Source: Bacillota bacterium (GTDB lineage: Bacteria > Bacillota > Clostridia > Lachnospirales > Lachnospiraceae). From it: a stretch of DNA of 64,000 bases. Numbering within the stretch: position 1 is the first letter of the stretch; each line of letters begins with the position of its first letter. Below, in pieces: positions 43,555 through 52,030 of this stretch. The translations under genes and the position numbers were made by a program. Location of the stretch: positions 124,001 through 188,000 of the forward strand of contig JAFAGA010000032.1 in the NCBI GenBank assembly GCA_023423045.1, in the 5' to 3' direction. The notes under the pieces are model-generated. The model was not told the origin of the DNA. It saw only the letters and a list, made by a program, of their open reading frames with translations, and ran no database searches.

Positions 43555-43857
43555 ATGAGTAAGAACATCAGAACAGGTGCTGTCGACCATCTATTCGAAG
43601 CCATCTTAAGTTTAAAAGATTCGGAAGAATGCTATACATTTTTTGAGGATATATGTACCGTGAATGAATTACTGTCCCTATCCCAGAGATTTGAGGTGGC
43701 GCGAATGCTGCGCTGTCACAAAACCTATCTTGAGATCGCAGAGAAAACCGGTGCATCCACCGCTACCATCAGCCGTGTGAACCGCTCACTGAATTACGGC
43801 AATGACGGATATGATATGGTATTTGCCAGAATGAAAGATCCTTTTTCAGACAAATAA
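43555..43857 (+). CDS. YerC/YecD TrpR-related DNA-binding protein
   Basis: A 100-residue protein of the Trp repressor superfamily. LFEAILSLKDSEECYTFFEDICTV and LSLSQRFEVARML precede a helix-turn-helix TYLEIAEKTGASTATISRVNRSL. YerC/YecD proteins are widespread in Firmicutes; the target is not known and no tryptophan gene is near. The ATG at 43555 has AAAGGAG 8 nt upstream, better than the ATG at 43537. Confidence 0.88.
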   Translation: MSKNIRTGAVDHLFEAILSLKDSEECYTFFEDICTVNELLSLSQRFEVARMLRCHKTYLEIAEKTGASTATISRVNRSLNYGNDGYDMVFARMKDPFSDK

Positions 43858-43892
43858 AAAGTACATAATCTAGCTGGTAGGATGTGTACTCA

Positions 43893-43926
43893 GTGCGCAC
43901 GCGCACGCGGTGTACATGCACACGCA
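43893..43926. other. Alternating purine-pyrimidine tract
   Basis: Two adjacent perfect alternating runs, GTGCGCACGCGCACGCG (43893-43909) and GTGTACATGCACACGCA (43910-43926), with one phase break. Such CG/CA-rich alternation is prone to left-handed Z-DNA. It lies between the YerC gene and its terminator. Confidence 0.7.
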
Positions 43927-43983
43927 GTGTGCGGTACAGATGATTTTGCATAGGAAGCTATGCCGGATATGCCGACAATACAG

Positions 43984-44018
43984 ACACAAGAGTCCGCTTG
44001 CGGACTCTTGTGTTATTT
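43984..44018 (+). terminator. Intrinsic terminator after YerC
   Basis: A perfect 13-bp stem ACACAAGAGTCCG/CGGACTCTTGTGT with a CTTG loop, followed by TATTTTA. Confidence 0.85.
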
Positions 44019-44032
44019 TATATCATATGATA

Positions 44033-44722
44033 TCATTTTTCTGCTTTTTTGGAGGCCTTTTGAACCTCTGCCTTCTTAATCGCTTCGCTTTTCTCCGTCT
44101 TTGACTCCTCCGGTTTCATTCCCTTTTTGGAGTCCATCAGAGAACTGTCAATCATCTTCTCAATCATATGCTTGCGCATATATACATCAAAACAGAGCAT
44201 GCAGATAAAGGAGAAGGTGGTGAGAAACTCCTGGTCCTCCGGATTGGTTACCTCCGTAAAGGATTCCTTCGCTTTTGTCATCTTGCGGATCATGTCCTTG
44301 GTCAGGGCATCCGTCTGTTCCTTCTCCAGCCGGAAAATCTCCTCATAGATATCCTCCAGTTTAATCTCTGATTTATCGCCGTAATAACGTTCTGTCAGGG
44401 GATTAAAGATGCTCTGTATGTCACTGATAGACAGGATATTCTTAAAATAGTAGATAAAAATTAAAAGGAACATATGCTCCTTCGTATATTTCTTCTTATT
44501 GGGAGGAGGTAACAGCTCATTTTTGGTGTAATTGTTAATCATCGTCTTCGTCAGAAGCTTGTCTTCGGTGTAACGCTTTGAGGAAGTAAGATGTTTATCC
44601 ATAAATGTTGTTACCTGATCCATATACAAATCAATATTCGGTATATCATCCGGCATGATGTATTTGACATCCTTCAGGCTGTCAATCAGACCTCTGATAT
44701 ACTCCTCTTTCGTCATCTCCAA
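44033..44722 (-). CDS. DUF1836 protein
   Basis: A 229-residue cytosolic protein. MPDDIPNIDLYMDQVTTFMD, then LLTKTMINNYTKNELLPPP and KKKYTKEHMFLLIFIYYFKNI are the DUF1836 core, with a MerR-like helix-turn-helix look (TMINNYTK). The C-terminal 40 residues are Lys/Glu-rich. Role unknown, possibly a regulator. The TTG at 44722 has GAGGTG at a proper distance; the ATG at 44716 would leave GGAG directly against the start, so TTG is preferred. Confidence 0.8.
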   Translation of the reverse strand: MEMTKEEYIRGLIDSLKDVKYIMPDDIPNIDLYMDQVTTFMDKHLTSSKRYTEDKLLTKTMINNYTKNELLPPPNKKKYTKEHMFLLIFIYYFKNILSISDIQSIFNPLTERYYGDKSEIKLEDIYEEIFRLEKEQTDALTKDMIRKMTKAKESFTEVTNPEDQEFLTTFSFICMLCFDVYMRKHMIEKMIDSSLMDSKKGMKPEESKTEKSEAIKKAEVQKASKKAEK

Positions 44723-44755
44723 TTATATCACCTCAATCCCATTATATAGTATCCG

Positions 44756-44795
44756 TTACTAGATGTCAAAGCAAAAATAAACTTGTATCTAGTAA
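44756..44795. promoter_or_regulatory. Inverted repeat upstream of DUF1836
   Basis: TTACTAGAT (44756-44764) and ATCTAGTAA (44787-44795) are perfectly complementary with 22 nt between. The position, 34 nt before the DUF1836 start, fits an operator. The 44723-45148 gap contains this, the pcrA promoter and repeat copy 2, and no gene. Confidence 0.45.
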
Positions 44796-44915
44796 GAATT
44801 GCTAATTTTACAGGGGTTTTGCAAGGTTCAGAAAGCCTTTTGTGAATGGGGTAATTGGATCCAGGCGGAACGGTTACATTGGTATCTCATTCTGCCGCAC
44901 CGAGAAATTCCAGGA

Positions 44916-44944
44916 TTGAATCCGTTCCCTTCCCATGATATAAT
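44916..44944 (+). promoter_or_regulatory. Promoter at the edge of leader repeat copy 2
   Basis: TTGAAT (44916-44921), 17 nt, TATAAT (44939-44944). The -10 box is the first part of the repeat, so a transcript would start inside the element. Confidence 0.55.
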
Positions 44945-45029
44945 GAAAGCGTAGTGAGCATGATGCAAGCTTGCTCGTAAGCATGCGATCGGAGCTGGAG
45001 ATCATGAACATGATTTTTTCATGATATAA
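44935..45029 (+). repeat. Dispersed leader repeat, copy 2
   Basis: Starts with TATAATGAAAGCGTAGTGAG and continues through GATGCAAGCTTGCTCG, GTAAGCATGC and GATCGGAGCTGGAGATCATG to TCATGATATAAT. It aligns with 1865-1982 over its whole length except for a GC-rich insertion there. It ends 119 nt before the pcrA start. Confidence 0.75.
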
Positions 45030-45148
45030 TAAACATATGTTTGTGGTCACACAGATAGATTACATAGGAACAGACAGTGATGAGGGGGAAGGGCTTCCCT
45101 TTTATTATGCTGTCTTATATGCCGCGGAGGCGGCAAATGGAGGTTATT

Positions 45149-47479
45149 ATGAGCATCTATGACACTTTAAATCCCGAACAAAAGCGTGCGGTATTGCATG
45201 ATAAGGGACCATTGCTGCTTCTCGCCGGAGCAGGCTCCGGTAAGACCAGGGTATTGACTCACCGGATCGCTTATCTGATTGAGGAACAGGGTGTGAACCC
45301 ATATAATATTCTTGCCATCACCTTTACCAATAAGGCTGCCAGGGAGATGCGGGAAAGGGTTGACAAAATTGTGGGATTTGGATCCGAAAATATCTGGGTC
45401 AGCACCTTCCATTCCACCTGCGTCCGTATTCTCAGGAGATTTATTGATACCATAGGATTTACCCGAAGCTTTACCATCTATGACTCGGACGATCAGAAGA
45501 CCCTGATGCGCGAGGTATGCAAATATCTGAATATCGATACGAAGAAGACGAACGAACGGGCGATTCTATCCGTGATATCCAAAGCAAAAGATGAACTTAT
45601 CTCTCCGGAGGAATTTACAAGGGATGCCGGGCGGGATGCCAATCAGCTTCGTTATGCCCAGGCATATACGGAATACCAGAAGCGCCTGAGACAGAGCAAT
45701 GCCCTTGACTTTGATGATTTGATTTGCCGGACCGTGGAGCTGTTCCAGACCAATCCCGATGCTTTGGACTTCTTCCAGCACCGTTTTCGCTATATCCTGG
45801 TAGACGAGTATCAGGATACCAATACCGCTCAATTTCGCCTGATTCATATGCTGGCCAGCGGAAAAAATTATTATGGGGAGCGGGAATATAACCTCTGCGT
45901 CGTAGGAGACGATGACCAGTCCATCTACAAATTCCGCGGAGCCAATATCTACAATATCCTTAATTTTGAGCGGGCCTTCCCCAACACAACCGTGATCAAG
46001 CTGGAGCAGAACTACCGCTCCACCAAGAGTATTCTGAATGCGGCCAACGAGGTTATCTGCAATAATCAGGGACGGAAGGACAAGTCCCTCTGGACGGAAA
46101 ACGAAGAGGGGGAACCGGTGCATTTTACCCAGTTTGAGACGGATTTTGAAGAAGCCGATTATATCACATCCGAGATTAAGAACATTGTAGAGGACGGAGA
46201 GGCTGTTTACCGGGATTTTGCGATTCTCTACCGGACCAATGCCCAATCCCGTCTCTTTGAAGAAAAGCTGGTAAACCGGAATATCCCATACAAGATCATC
46301 GGCAGCGTGAACTTCTATGCCCGCAAGGAAATTAAGGATATGCTGGCGTATTTAAAGACAATTGATAACGGTTTGGACAGTATCGCGGTAAAACGTATCA
46401 TCAATGTTCCAAGGCGTGGGATCGGCCTGACCACCGTGGACCGGGTCAATGATTATGCCGTGCAGAATGAATTGAGCTTCTATGATGCCCTTACCCGGGC
46501 GGCTTATATTCCAGGGCTGGAGAGAGCGGTCTCCAAAATCACTCCCTTTCTCAGCCTGATTGAAGGGCTGAAATCCAGAGTGCACCAGGAGGGCTATGCC
46601 CTGAAGGAGTTAATTGATGATATTCTGGATGCAACCGGCTATCTGAGAGAGCTGGAGCAGGATGACGGGGAGGATGCCCAGGATCGTATCGCCAACATCA
46701 ACGAGCTTGTGAATAAGCTGGTAACCTATGAGGATAATACGGAGGAACCTACTCTGGGCGGTTTTCTGGAGGAAGTGGCATTGGTATCCGACATTGACAA
46801 TCTGGAAGAAGGTGCGGATCATGTTGTGCTGATGACCCTGCATAGCGCAAAAGGATTGGAATTTCCCTATGTATATCTGTGCGGTATGGAGGAGGGGGTA
46901 TTCCCCGGATATATGTCAATTTTTGCAGACAATCCGACCGAAGAGATCGAGGAGGAGCGCAGGCTGTGTTATGTGGGAATTACACGGGCGATGAGACAGC
47001 TGTCCCTGTCTGCTGCCAAACAGCGGATGCTTCGGGGAGAGACACAGTATAATAAGCCCTCACGCTTTATTAACGAGATCCCCAGATATCTTTTGAAGAT
47101 AAGCACTCCGGGTCCCCGCCGTCTGGCATATACCTTCAGGGAGGAGGAAAAATCAACTTCCGATGGCGGTTACGGCAGAACCAGGACAGGATCTTCTTCG
47201 GATGCATTTGATTTTGATAAGCCATTTTCCGGAGGATATAAGCAAAATCAGACGATACATAAGCCTTATATCGCTGCCGAGACCAAGCAGTTTGAGGGAA
47301 GCAGGATGGGAACCCTGGATTACGGCGTCGGTGATACGGTAAAGCATATCAAATTCGGCACCGGATTAGTGACGGATATCACAATGGGAGGCAAGGACTA
47401 TGAGGTAACCGTGGATTTCCCCGGTTTTGGGATTAAAAAACTCCTCTCTTCCTTTGCGAAACTAAAAAAAATTGATTAA
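45149..47479 (+). CDS. pcrA: ATP-dependent DNA helicase PcrA/UvrD
   Basis: Superfamily 1A 3'-5' helicase of 776 residues for repair and removal of protein-DNA roadblocks. It has LLAGAGSGKTRVLTHRIAYL, FTNKAAREMRERV, LDFDDLICRTVELF, ILVDEYQDTNTAQF, VVGDDDQSIYKFRGANIYNIL, LEQNYRST, VVLMTLHSAKGLEFPYVYL and RRLCYVGITRAM. The C-terminal beta-barrel-like end (GDTVKHIKFGTGLVTDI) is the PcrA RNA-polymerase-binding domain. The ATG at 45149 follows GGAGG and gives the family N-terminus. Confidence 0.95.
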   Translation: MSIYDTLNPEQKRAVLHDKGPLLLLAGAGSGKTRVLTHRIAYLIEEQGVNPYNILAITFTNKAAREMRERVDKIVGFGSENIWVSTFHSTCVRILRRFIDTIGFTRSFTIYDSDDQKTLMREVCKYLNIDTKKTNERAILSVISKAKDELISPEEFTRDAGRDANQLRYAQAYTEYQKRLRQSNALDFDDLICRTVELFQTNPDALDFFQHRFRYILVDEYQDTNTAQFRLIHMLASGKNYYGEREYNLCVVGDDDQSIYKFRGANIYNILNFERAFPNTTVIKLEQNYRSTKSILNAANEVICNNQGRKDKSLWTENEEGEPVHFTQFETDFEEADYITSEIKNIVEDGEAVYRDFAILYRTNAQSRLFEEKLVNRNIPYKIIGSVNFYARKEIKDMLAYLKTIDNGLDSIAVKRIINVPRRGIGLTTVDRVNDYAVQNELSFYDALTRAAYIPGLERAVSKITPFLSLIEGLKSRVHQEGYALKELIDDILDATGYLRELEQDDGEDAQDRIANINELVNKLVTYEDNTEEPTLGGFLEEVALVSDIDNLEEGADHVVLMTLHSAKGLEFPYVYLCGMEEGVFPGYMSIFADNPTEEIEEERRLCYVGITRAMRQLSLSAAKQRMLRGETQYNKPSRFINEIPRYLLKISTPGPRRLAYTFREEEKSTSDGGYGRTRTGSSSDAFDFDKPFSGGYKQNQTIHKPYIAAETKQFEGSRMGTLDYGVGDTVKHIKFGTGLVTDITMGGKDYEVTVDFPGFGIKKLLSSFAKLKKID

Positions 47480-47646
47480 AGCCATGATTAAAGTTATTAT
47501 GAATAATTTTTCTATTAATATGAAATATTATAGTAAAGAAGTTTGTGTTATGTTATAATATCGATAAGACATTATATCTGCGCATTCTGATGCGAAGTCA
47601 ATACTATGGTTAAGTTAGAAATATAATATGAAAGGAAGTGTTATTC

Positions 47647-47916
47647 ATGGGAACTAAAATTGATGAGTTGTTAAGCGCGATGAAACTTGGTGAATTAGTT
47701 CACAGGAAAGACCCAATGGAGAAAAAAAGACATGTTATCATATGCATTCTGGCCGTTATTGGCGCGGTAGCTGCAGTAGCTGCAATTGCCTATGCGGTAT
47801 ATCGGTATATGAATCCGGATTATCTGGAGGATTTTGACGATGACTTTGATGATTATGAGGATGACACTGAAACCGCGGCCGAGGAAGAAGCGGCCCCAGA
47901 CACTTCCGAAGAATAA
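47647..47916 (+). CDS. Small single-pass membrane protein with acidic tail
   Basis: Unrecognised 89-residue protein. A 28-residue cytosolic part (MGTKIDELLSAMKLGELVHR) is followed by a membrane helix (about 31-50, IICILAVIGAVAAVAAIAYAV) and a Asp/Glu-rich end with FDDDFDDYEDD. Ribosome site AAAGGAAG is 7 nt before the ATG. It lies alone between pcrA and a terminator. Confidence 0.65.
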   Translation: MGTKIDELLSAMKLGELVHRKDPMEKKRHVIICILAVIGAVAAVAAIAYAVYRYMNPDYLEDFDDDFDDYEDDTETAAEEEAAPDTSEE

Positions 47917-47935
47917 TTCAAGAAAGTTTCATAAG

Positions 47936-47978
47936 AAGGAGGAAAATCAGCGATTGATTTTCCTCCTTAATTGTTATT
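47936..47978. terminator. Terminator between convergent genes
   Basis: AAGGAGGAAAATCA pairs perfectly with TGATTTTCCTCCTT around GCGAT. It lies between the ends of two convergent genes; the T-rich side (AATTGTTATT) favours the plus strand. Confidence 0.65.
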
Positions 47979-47986
47979 CTGAGTTC

Positions 47987-48982
47987 TTACTTTTTCGCTG
48001 CTTTCTTGGCAAATTCCGTATTGACGACATCTGCATATGACACTCTTTTTGTCAATTCACCTGCATCATCCAGAATATCCTGCAGCAAGGTGAGGCTGTG
48101 CTCCTCGAATACCAGATTATCTTTCCAGGTATCCTGATTATAATATCTGGTTACAATCATAACCAGCTTTTCTTTCTCTGTCTCCGCAAATTGAGGCTGG
48201 ATCACATCAGCGATTTCCTCCGGAGTATGAGTTGCCACGTAATCGATTCCCTTTTGCACCGCATTGGTAAAGCGCTGAATCGTATCCCCGTTCTTCTCCA
48301 GATAACTCTTCTTTACGGAGAAGGAGGTATACGGAACCTTGCCGCTCTCCACACCCAGGGAGGCCACTACCTTGCCGGCACCGGCCAATTCCAGAGCGGT
48401 GGCCGCCGGTTCAAATTCAATGGTATAATCTCCCTGACCGGAGGAAAAGGCTTGGGAGGTCAATCCGAAATCAATGTTTTGGATAATCGTAAGATCTGTC
48501 TTAGGATCGATTCCCTGTTTCTTAAGGATATATTCGAATACCATCTGAGGCATCCCGCCGGCCCGGCCGCCAATTACTGTCTTTCCTTTGACATTATTCC
48601 AGGTGAATTCCTCATTCATATCACGGCTTACCAGGAAATTTCCTGCCCTCTGGGTCAGCTGGGCGAAATTCACCACATAATCCGACGCGCCTTCGTTATA
48701 TACATAGATGGAAGCTTCCGCGCCCATAAAGCCGATCTCACATTCCCCTGAGAGGAGTGCAGTCATGGTTTTATCTGCTCCAAGGCCGTTTACCAGATTC
48801 ACCTTCAGACCTTCATCTTCAAAGTAACCCTTCTCGAAGGCCACATACATCGGTGCATAAAAGATGGAGTGAGCCACTTCATTCAGTGTGATTTCCGTAA
48901 GGCCCGAGCTGCTCTTGCAGCCTGCGAACATCGTTACGATTAAAGTAAGTACTGCTAGTACACATATGAATTTACGCTTCAT
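47987..48982 (-). CDS. NMT1/SsuA-type ABC substrate-binding lipoprotein
   Basis: A 331-residue exported protein with lipobox TMFAGCKSS (Cys22). ITLNEVAHSIFYAPMYVAFEKGYFEDEGL is the NMT1/THI5-like opening; VIGGRAGGMPQMVFEYIL and DYTIEFEPAATALE complete the fold. The family binds nitrate, sulfonates, bicarbonate or thiamine precursors. No permease or ATPase gene is next to it, so it is an orphan here. The ATG at 48982 has CGGAGG upstream; promoter at 49011-49039. Confidence 0.88.
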   Translation of the reverse strand: MKRKFICVLAVLTLIVTMFAGCKSSSGLTEITLNEVAHSIFYAPMYVAFEKGYFEDEGLKVNLVNGLGADKTMTALLSGECEIGFMGAEASIYVYNEGASDYVVNFAQLTQRAGNFLVSRDMNEEFTWNNVKGKTVIGGRAGGMPQMVFEYILKKQGIDPKTDLTIIQNIDFGLTSQAFSSGQGDYTIEFEPAATALELAGAGKVVASLGVESGKVPYTSFSVKKSYLEKNGDTIQRFTNAVQKGIDYVATHTPEEIADVIQPQFAETEKEKLVMIVTRYYNQDTWKDNLVFEEHSLTLLQDILDDAGELTKRVSYADVVNTEFAKKAAKK

Positions 48983-49010
48983 AAAAATCCTCCGAAGATT
49001 CCTATATACG

Positions 49011-49039
49011 TTTATAATATATTCGAAGGGGGATAGCAA
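49011..49039 (-). promoter_or_regulatory. Promoter of the NMT1-type lipoprotein gene
   Basis: On the minus strand TTGCTA (49034-49039), 17 nt, TATAAA (49011-49016), 28 nt before the start codon. Confidence 0.55.
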
Positions 49040-49063
49040 TGGTGCCAGTACTATTCATTTGTA

Positions 49064-49252
49064 CTAAAAGATTTTAGGGTTTCCATAGAAGAAGGGCCCC
49101 GGAGGAAGAGGACGGCGATAATCATTGCAGGGCCTCGGACCGCATGGACCGTGAGGCCTCCTTGGGCCGAATTCTTCAAACCGTTGGCGGCGGTACCTGT
49201 CCGGATAGGGTCGTCGGCAGTCATATTCACCAAATTTATTATAGCATCCCAT
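49064..49252 (-). CDS. Small Arg/Pro/Gly/Tyr-rich protein, spore-coat-like
   Basis: A 62-residue protein, MGCYNKFGEYDCRRPYP followed by GPRRPHGPCGPRP and ending PPGPFFYGNPKIF. It has 4 Cys and many Arg, Pro, Gly and Tyr, a composition like small spore coat or exosporium proteins. It matches no family I know. AAAGGAG lies 10 nt before the ATG at 49252. A sigma-K-like promoter stands 24 nt upstream of the start, which supports a late-sporulation role. Confidence 0.6.
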   Translation of the reverse strand: MGCYNKFGEYDCRRPYPDRYRRQRFEEFGPRRPHGPCGPRPCNDYRRPLPPGPFFYGNPKIF

Positions 49253-49275
49253 CAAATTCAACTCCTTTCTAAAAT

Positions 49276-49303
49276 CAGTATATGCCTTGTAGCAAAAAAG
49301 GGT
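49276..49303 (-). promoter_or_regulatory. Sigma-K-like promoter of the coat-like gene
   Basis: On the minus strand CACC with AC at 49302-49303, 17 nt, CATATACTG at 49276-49284. It differs from the remembered CATAnnnTA only in the last base, and its spacing equals that before sigK. Confidence 0.4.
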
Positions 49304-49373
49304 GAAACAATTGGAATGCTGTAGTAAAATTATCTTTTTTGGCGATAATAGAACACGGTATTGAAAAAAAGTT

Positions 49374-49402
49374 TTGCAAATGATGTATAAATTATTTATA
49401 AG
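49374..49402 (+). promoter_or_regulatory. Promoter of the PEP-synthase-like fusion gene
   Basis: TTGCAA (49374-49379), 17 nt, TATAAG (49397-49402), about 58 nt before the start codon. Confidence 0.5.
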
Positions 49403-49459
49403 TAGATAAAAAGGTGTAAAATGAAAATAAAAGGCAGAAATCAAAGCAGGAGGTGGAGG

Positions 49460-52030
49460 ATGCAGCGTTATGAGAAGGTAAGTACGGGAATAGCTGGATT
49501 TGATAAGGTGGTTGATTATCTGCGTCTGGGAGATAATGTGGTATGGCAGGTGAATTCCATTGCCAGCTATCAGAAAATGGTGAATTCCTATGTCTCCCAG
49601 GCCAGAAGGGAGCAGCGGAAGCTGATCTATGTGCGATTTGGAAATCATGCACCGTTATTAGAGGATGCACAGGATGTCCTCATTCATCAGCTGGACGCGA
49701 CGAAGGGCTTTGAAAGTTTTGCCACGGAGATACATAATATGGTTACCGAAATGGGCGAGGGAGCCTTTTATGTATTTGACTGTCTGACGGATTTGCTGCA
49801 GTATTGGTACTCCGATTTAATGATCGGTAATTTTTTTCGGGTGACCTGCCCTTATCTCTATGAGCTGGACACCATAGCATATTTTGCAATTATCCGCAAT
49901 GCCCATACCTTCAGTACGATTGCGGGGATTCGGGAGACTACCCAGCTGCTGTTGGATTTGTATGAGGTAAAGCATCAGCTGTATGTCCATCCGCTTAAGG
50001 TATGGCAGAGATATTCCCCCACCATGTTTTTCCCCCATCTGATTCAGGGTGAAGAAGCGGAATGTATTACGTCAAGCGCTCAGGCTGCGGAGCTGTTTGC
50101 CAGCATACACCGGGGAGAAGACCGGCTGGATTATTGGAATGTGGTATTTCGCAGTGCACGCAGGAGTTTGAATAAGCCCGTACAGGACCAGCAGCTGTTA
50201 AAGAATAAGCTGATGAGGCTTCTGATCGGCAGCGAGTCCAGGATGCTTGAGCTGTGTGACCGGTATTTTGGCCTCAGTGATATTCTTGAGATTGCCTCGA
50301 GAGAGATCGGAACCGGCTTCATCGGCGGGAAAAGCGTAGGAATGCTGCTGGCAAGAAAAATCGTCCTTACCGAGGCGGCGAAGCAATTTCTTCCCTATCT
50401 GGAATCCCATGATTCCTTCTATCTTGGATCGGATATTTTCTATACCTATATTGTTCAGAACGGATGGTGGAAGCTGCGCACCCTGCAAAAGACCGAGGAA
50501 GGGTATTTTAAATATGCACCGGAGCTTAAGGAGAAGCTGCTTCACGGGAGCTTTCCGGAGAATATCCAGGAGCAGTTTATCCGGATGCTGGAATATTTCG
50601 GGCAGTCCCCGATTATTGTGCGTTCAAGCTCACTATTGGAGGATAATTACGGCAATGCTTTTGCCGGCAAATACGAAAGCGTATTCTGTGTAAATCAGGG
50701 ATCGCCCCAGGAGAGGTATGAAGCCTTTGCACAGGCAGTCCGTACGGTCTACGCCAGCACCATGAACGAGGATGCGCTGGAGTATCGTATGAACCGGGGT
50801 TTATCCATGCAGGACGAGCAGATGGCGATCCTGATTCAAAGGGTGTCCGGTGATTATTATGGGGACAATTTCTTTCCCCATGCTGCCGGCGTGGGAAATT
50901 CTTCGAATCTTTATGTATGGGATAAGAGTGTGGATAGCAGTGCGGGAATGCTGCGTCTGGTATTTGGGCTCGGAACCAGGGCGGTGGACCGGACGGAAGG
51001 AGATTATGTGAGGATTGTCAGCCTGGATGATCCCATGCGTGTTCCCCTGATTGATTATGAGGATCGGAAAAAATATTCCCAGCATTATGTGGATGTTCTT
51101 TCTTTGAGTGATAATAAACATCGGGAGAAAGCTCTGGAAGAAATTCTGGCTAAGGATATTAAGGTTAAGAAGGAGCTTTTTGTAAATATTGACTACCAGA
51201 CACAGGAACGGCTCCGGGAGCTTGGAAAGCAAAACTATGCCACACCATATATCCTGAACTTTTATGGATTGCTCAAAAATACGGACTTTTCTTCCCTGAT
51301 GAAGGACTTGCTGGCACTTTTGCAAAGAGTGTACAATTATCCGGTGGATATTGAATTCACGGTTAATTTCTTAGCAGAGGGAGGCTATAAGATCAATCTG
51401 CTTCAATGCAGGCCGCTCCAAACCAAAGGCCTGGGCAAGTCGGTGCCGATTCCCCAGAACATCGAGGACCGGGAATGCCTGATCCGCACCAGAGGTAACT
51501 TTATGGGAGGCAATATCCACCTTCCCATTGAATATGTCATATATATACCCGCGGCAGGATATCTTGCGCTCAGCGAACAGAAGAAATATGCCCTGGCCAG
51601 AATCGTGGGAAGAATGAACACATTGCTGAAGGGGAAGAGAGTGATGCTGATCGGTCCGGGCCGGTGGGGAACGACTACGCCATCCCTGGGTGTCCCGGTG
51701 CATTTTACTGAGCTGTGCAATATGTCCGTTATAGCTGAGGTAGCCTCCAGGGAGGCAGGCTTTGAACCCGAATTATCTTATGGCAGTCATTTCTTTCAGG
51801 ATTTGGTGGAGGCGGACATATTCTATATTGCCGTTTTTGACGGGAAGAAGGAGGTTGTGTTCCAGCCGGAGATGCTATTGCAATATCCGAATATACGCAA
51901 GGAACTTCTTCCTGACGAAGTCTGGCTGGAGGAAGTGCTCCTTGTTGCAAGGACCGAGGGGATGGAAATCTATTCGGATATTGTGAGCCAGAGCCTGCTC
52001 TGCAGGCAGAAATTCCACCCGATTGTGTAA
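49460..52030 (+). CDS. KaiC-like domain fused to PEP/pyruvate-binding domain
   Basis: An 856-residue cytosolic protein. Residues about 5-205 look like a RecA/KaiC fold: VSTGIAGFDKVVDYLRLGD, then a Walker B-like YVFDCLTDLL and IRNAHTFSTIAGIRETTQ. The Walker A lysine loop is missing (NSIASYQKM in its place). From about 280 comes a PEP-synthase-type ATP-grasp (FIGGKSVGMLLARKI, PIIVRSSSLLEDNYG, GLGTRAVDRTEGDYVR). The C-terminus (GPGRWGTTTPSLGVPV, SYGSHFFQDLVEADI) belongs to the same uncharacterised group. No phosphohistidine TSH motif or TIM-barrel is seen, so it is not a normal PEP synthase. The start at 49460 follows AGGAGG. Confidence 0.75.
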   Translation: MQRYEKVSTGIAGFDKVVDYLRLGDNVVWQVNSIASYQKMVNSYVSQARREQRKLIYVRFGNHAPLLEDAQDVLIHQLDATKGFESFATEIHNMVTEMGEGAFYVFDCLTDLLQYWYSDLMIGNFFRVTCPYLYELDTIAYFAIIRNAHTFSTIAGIRETTQLLLDLYEVKHQLYVHPLKVWQRYSPTMFFPHLIQGEEAECITSSAQAAELFASIHRGEDRLDYWNVVFRSARRSLNKPVQDQQLLKNKLMRLLIGSESRMLELCDRYFGLSDILEIASREIGTGFIGGKSVGMLLARKIVLTEAAKQFLPYLESHDSFYLGSDIFYTYIVQNGWWKLRTLQKTEEGYFKYAPELKEKLLHGSFPENIQEQFIRMLEYFGQSPIIVRSSSLLEDNYGNAFAGKYESVFCVNQGSPQERYEAFAQAVRTVYASTMNEDALEYRMNRGLSMQDEQMAILIQRVSGDYYGDNFFPHAAGVGNSSNLYVWDKSVDSSAGMLRLVFGLGTRAVDRTEGDYVRIVSLDDPMRVPLIDYEDRKKYSQHYVDVLSLSDNKHREKALEEILAKDIKVKKELFVNIDYQTQERLRELGKQNYATPYILNFYGLLKNTDFSSLMKDLLALLQRVYNYPVDIEFTVNFLAEGGYKINLLQCRPLQTKGLGKSVPIPQNIEDRECLIRTRGNFMGGNIHLPIEYVIYIPAAGYLALSEQKKYALARIVGRMNTLLKGKRVMLIGPGRWGTTTPSLGVPVHFTELCNMSVIAEVASREAGFEPELSYGSHFFQDLVEADIFYIAVFDGKKEVVFQPEMLLQYPNIRKELLPDEVWLEEVLLVARTEGMEIYSDIVSQSLLCRQKFHPIV

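Noticed and set aside
49064..49648. 194-codon minus-strand frame starting inside the PEP-synthase-like gene
   Set aside because: Only its last 62 codons look like a gene, with their own ribosome site at 49252. The upstream part is antisense to the 49460 gene.
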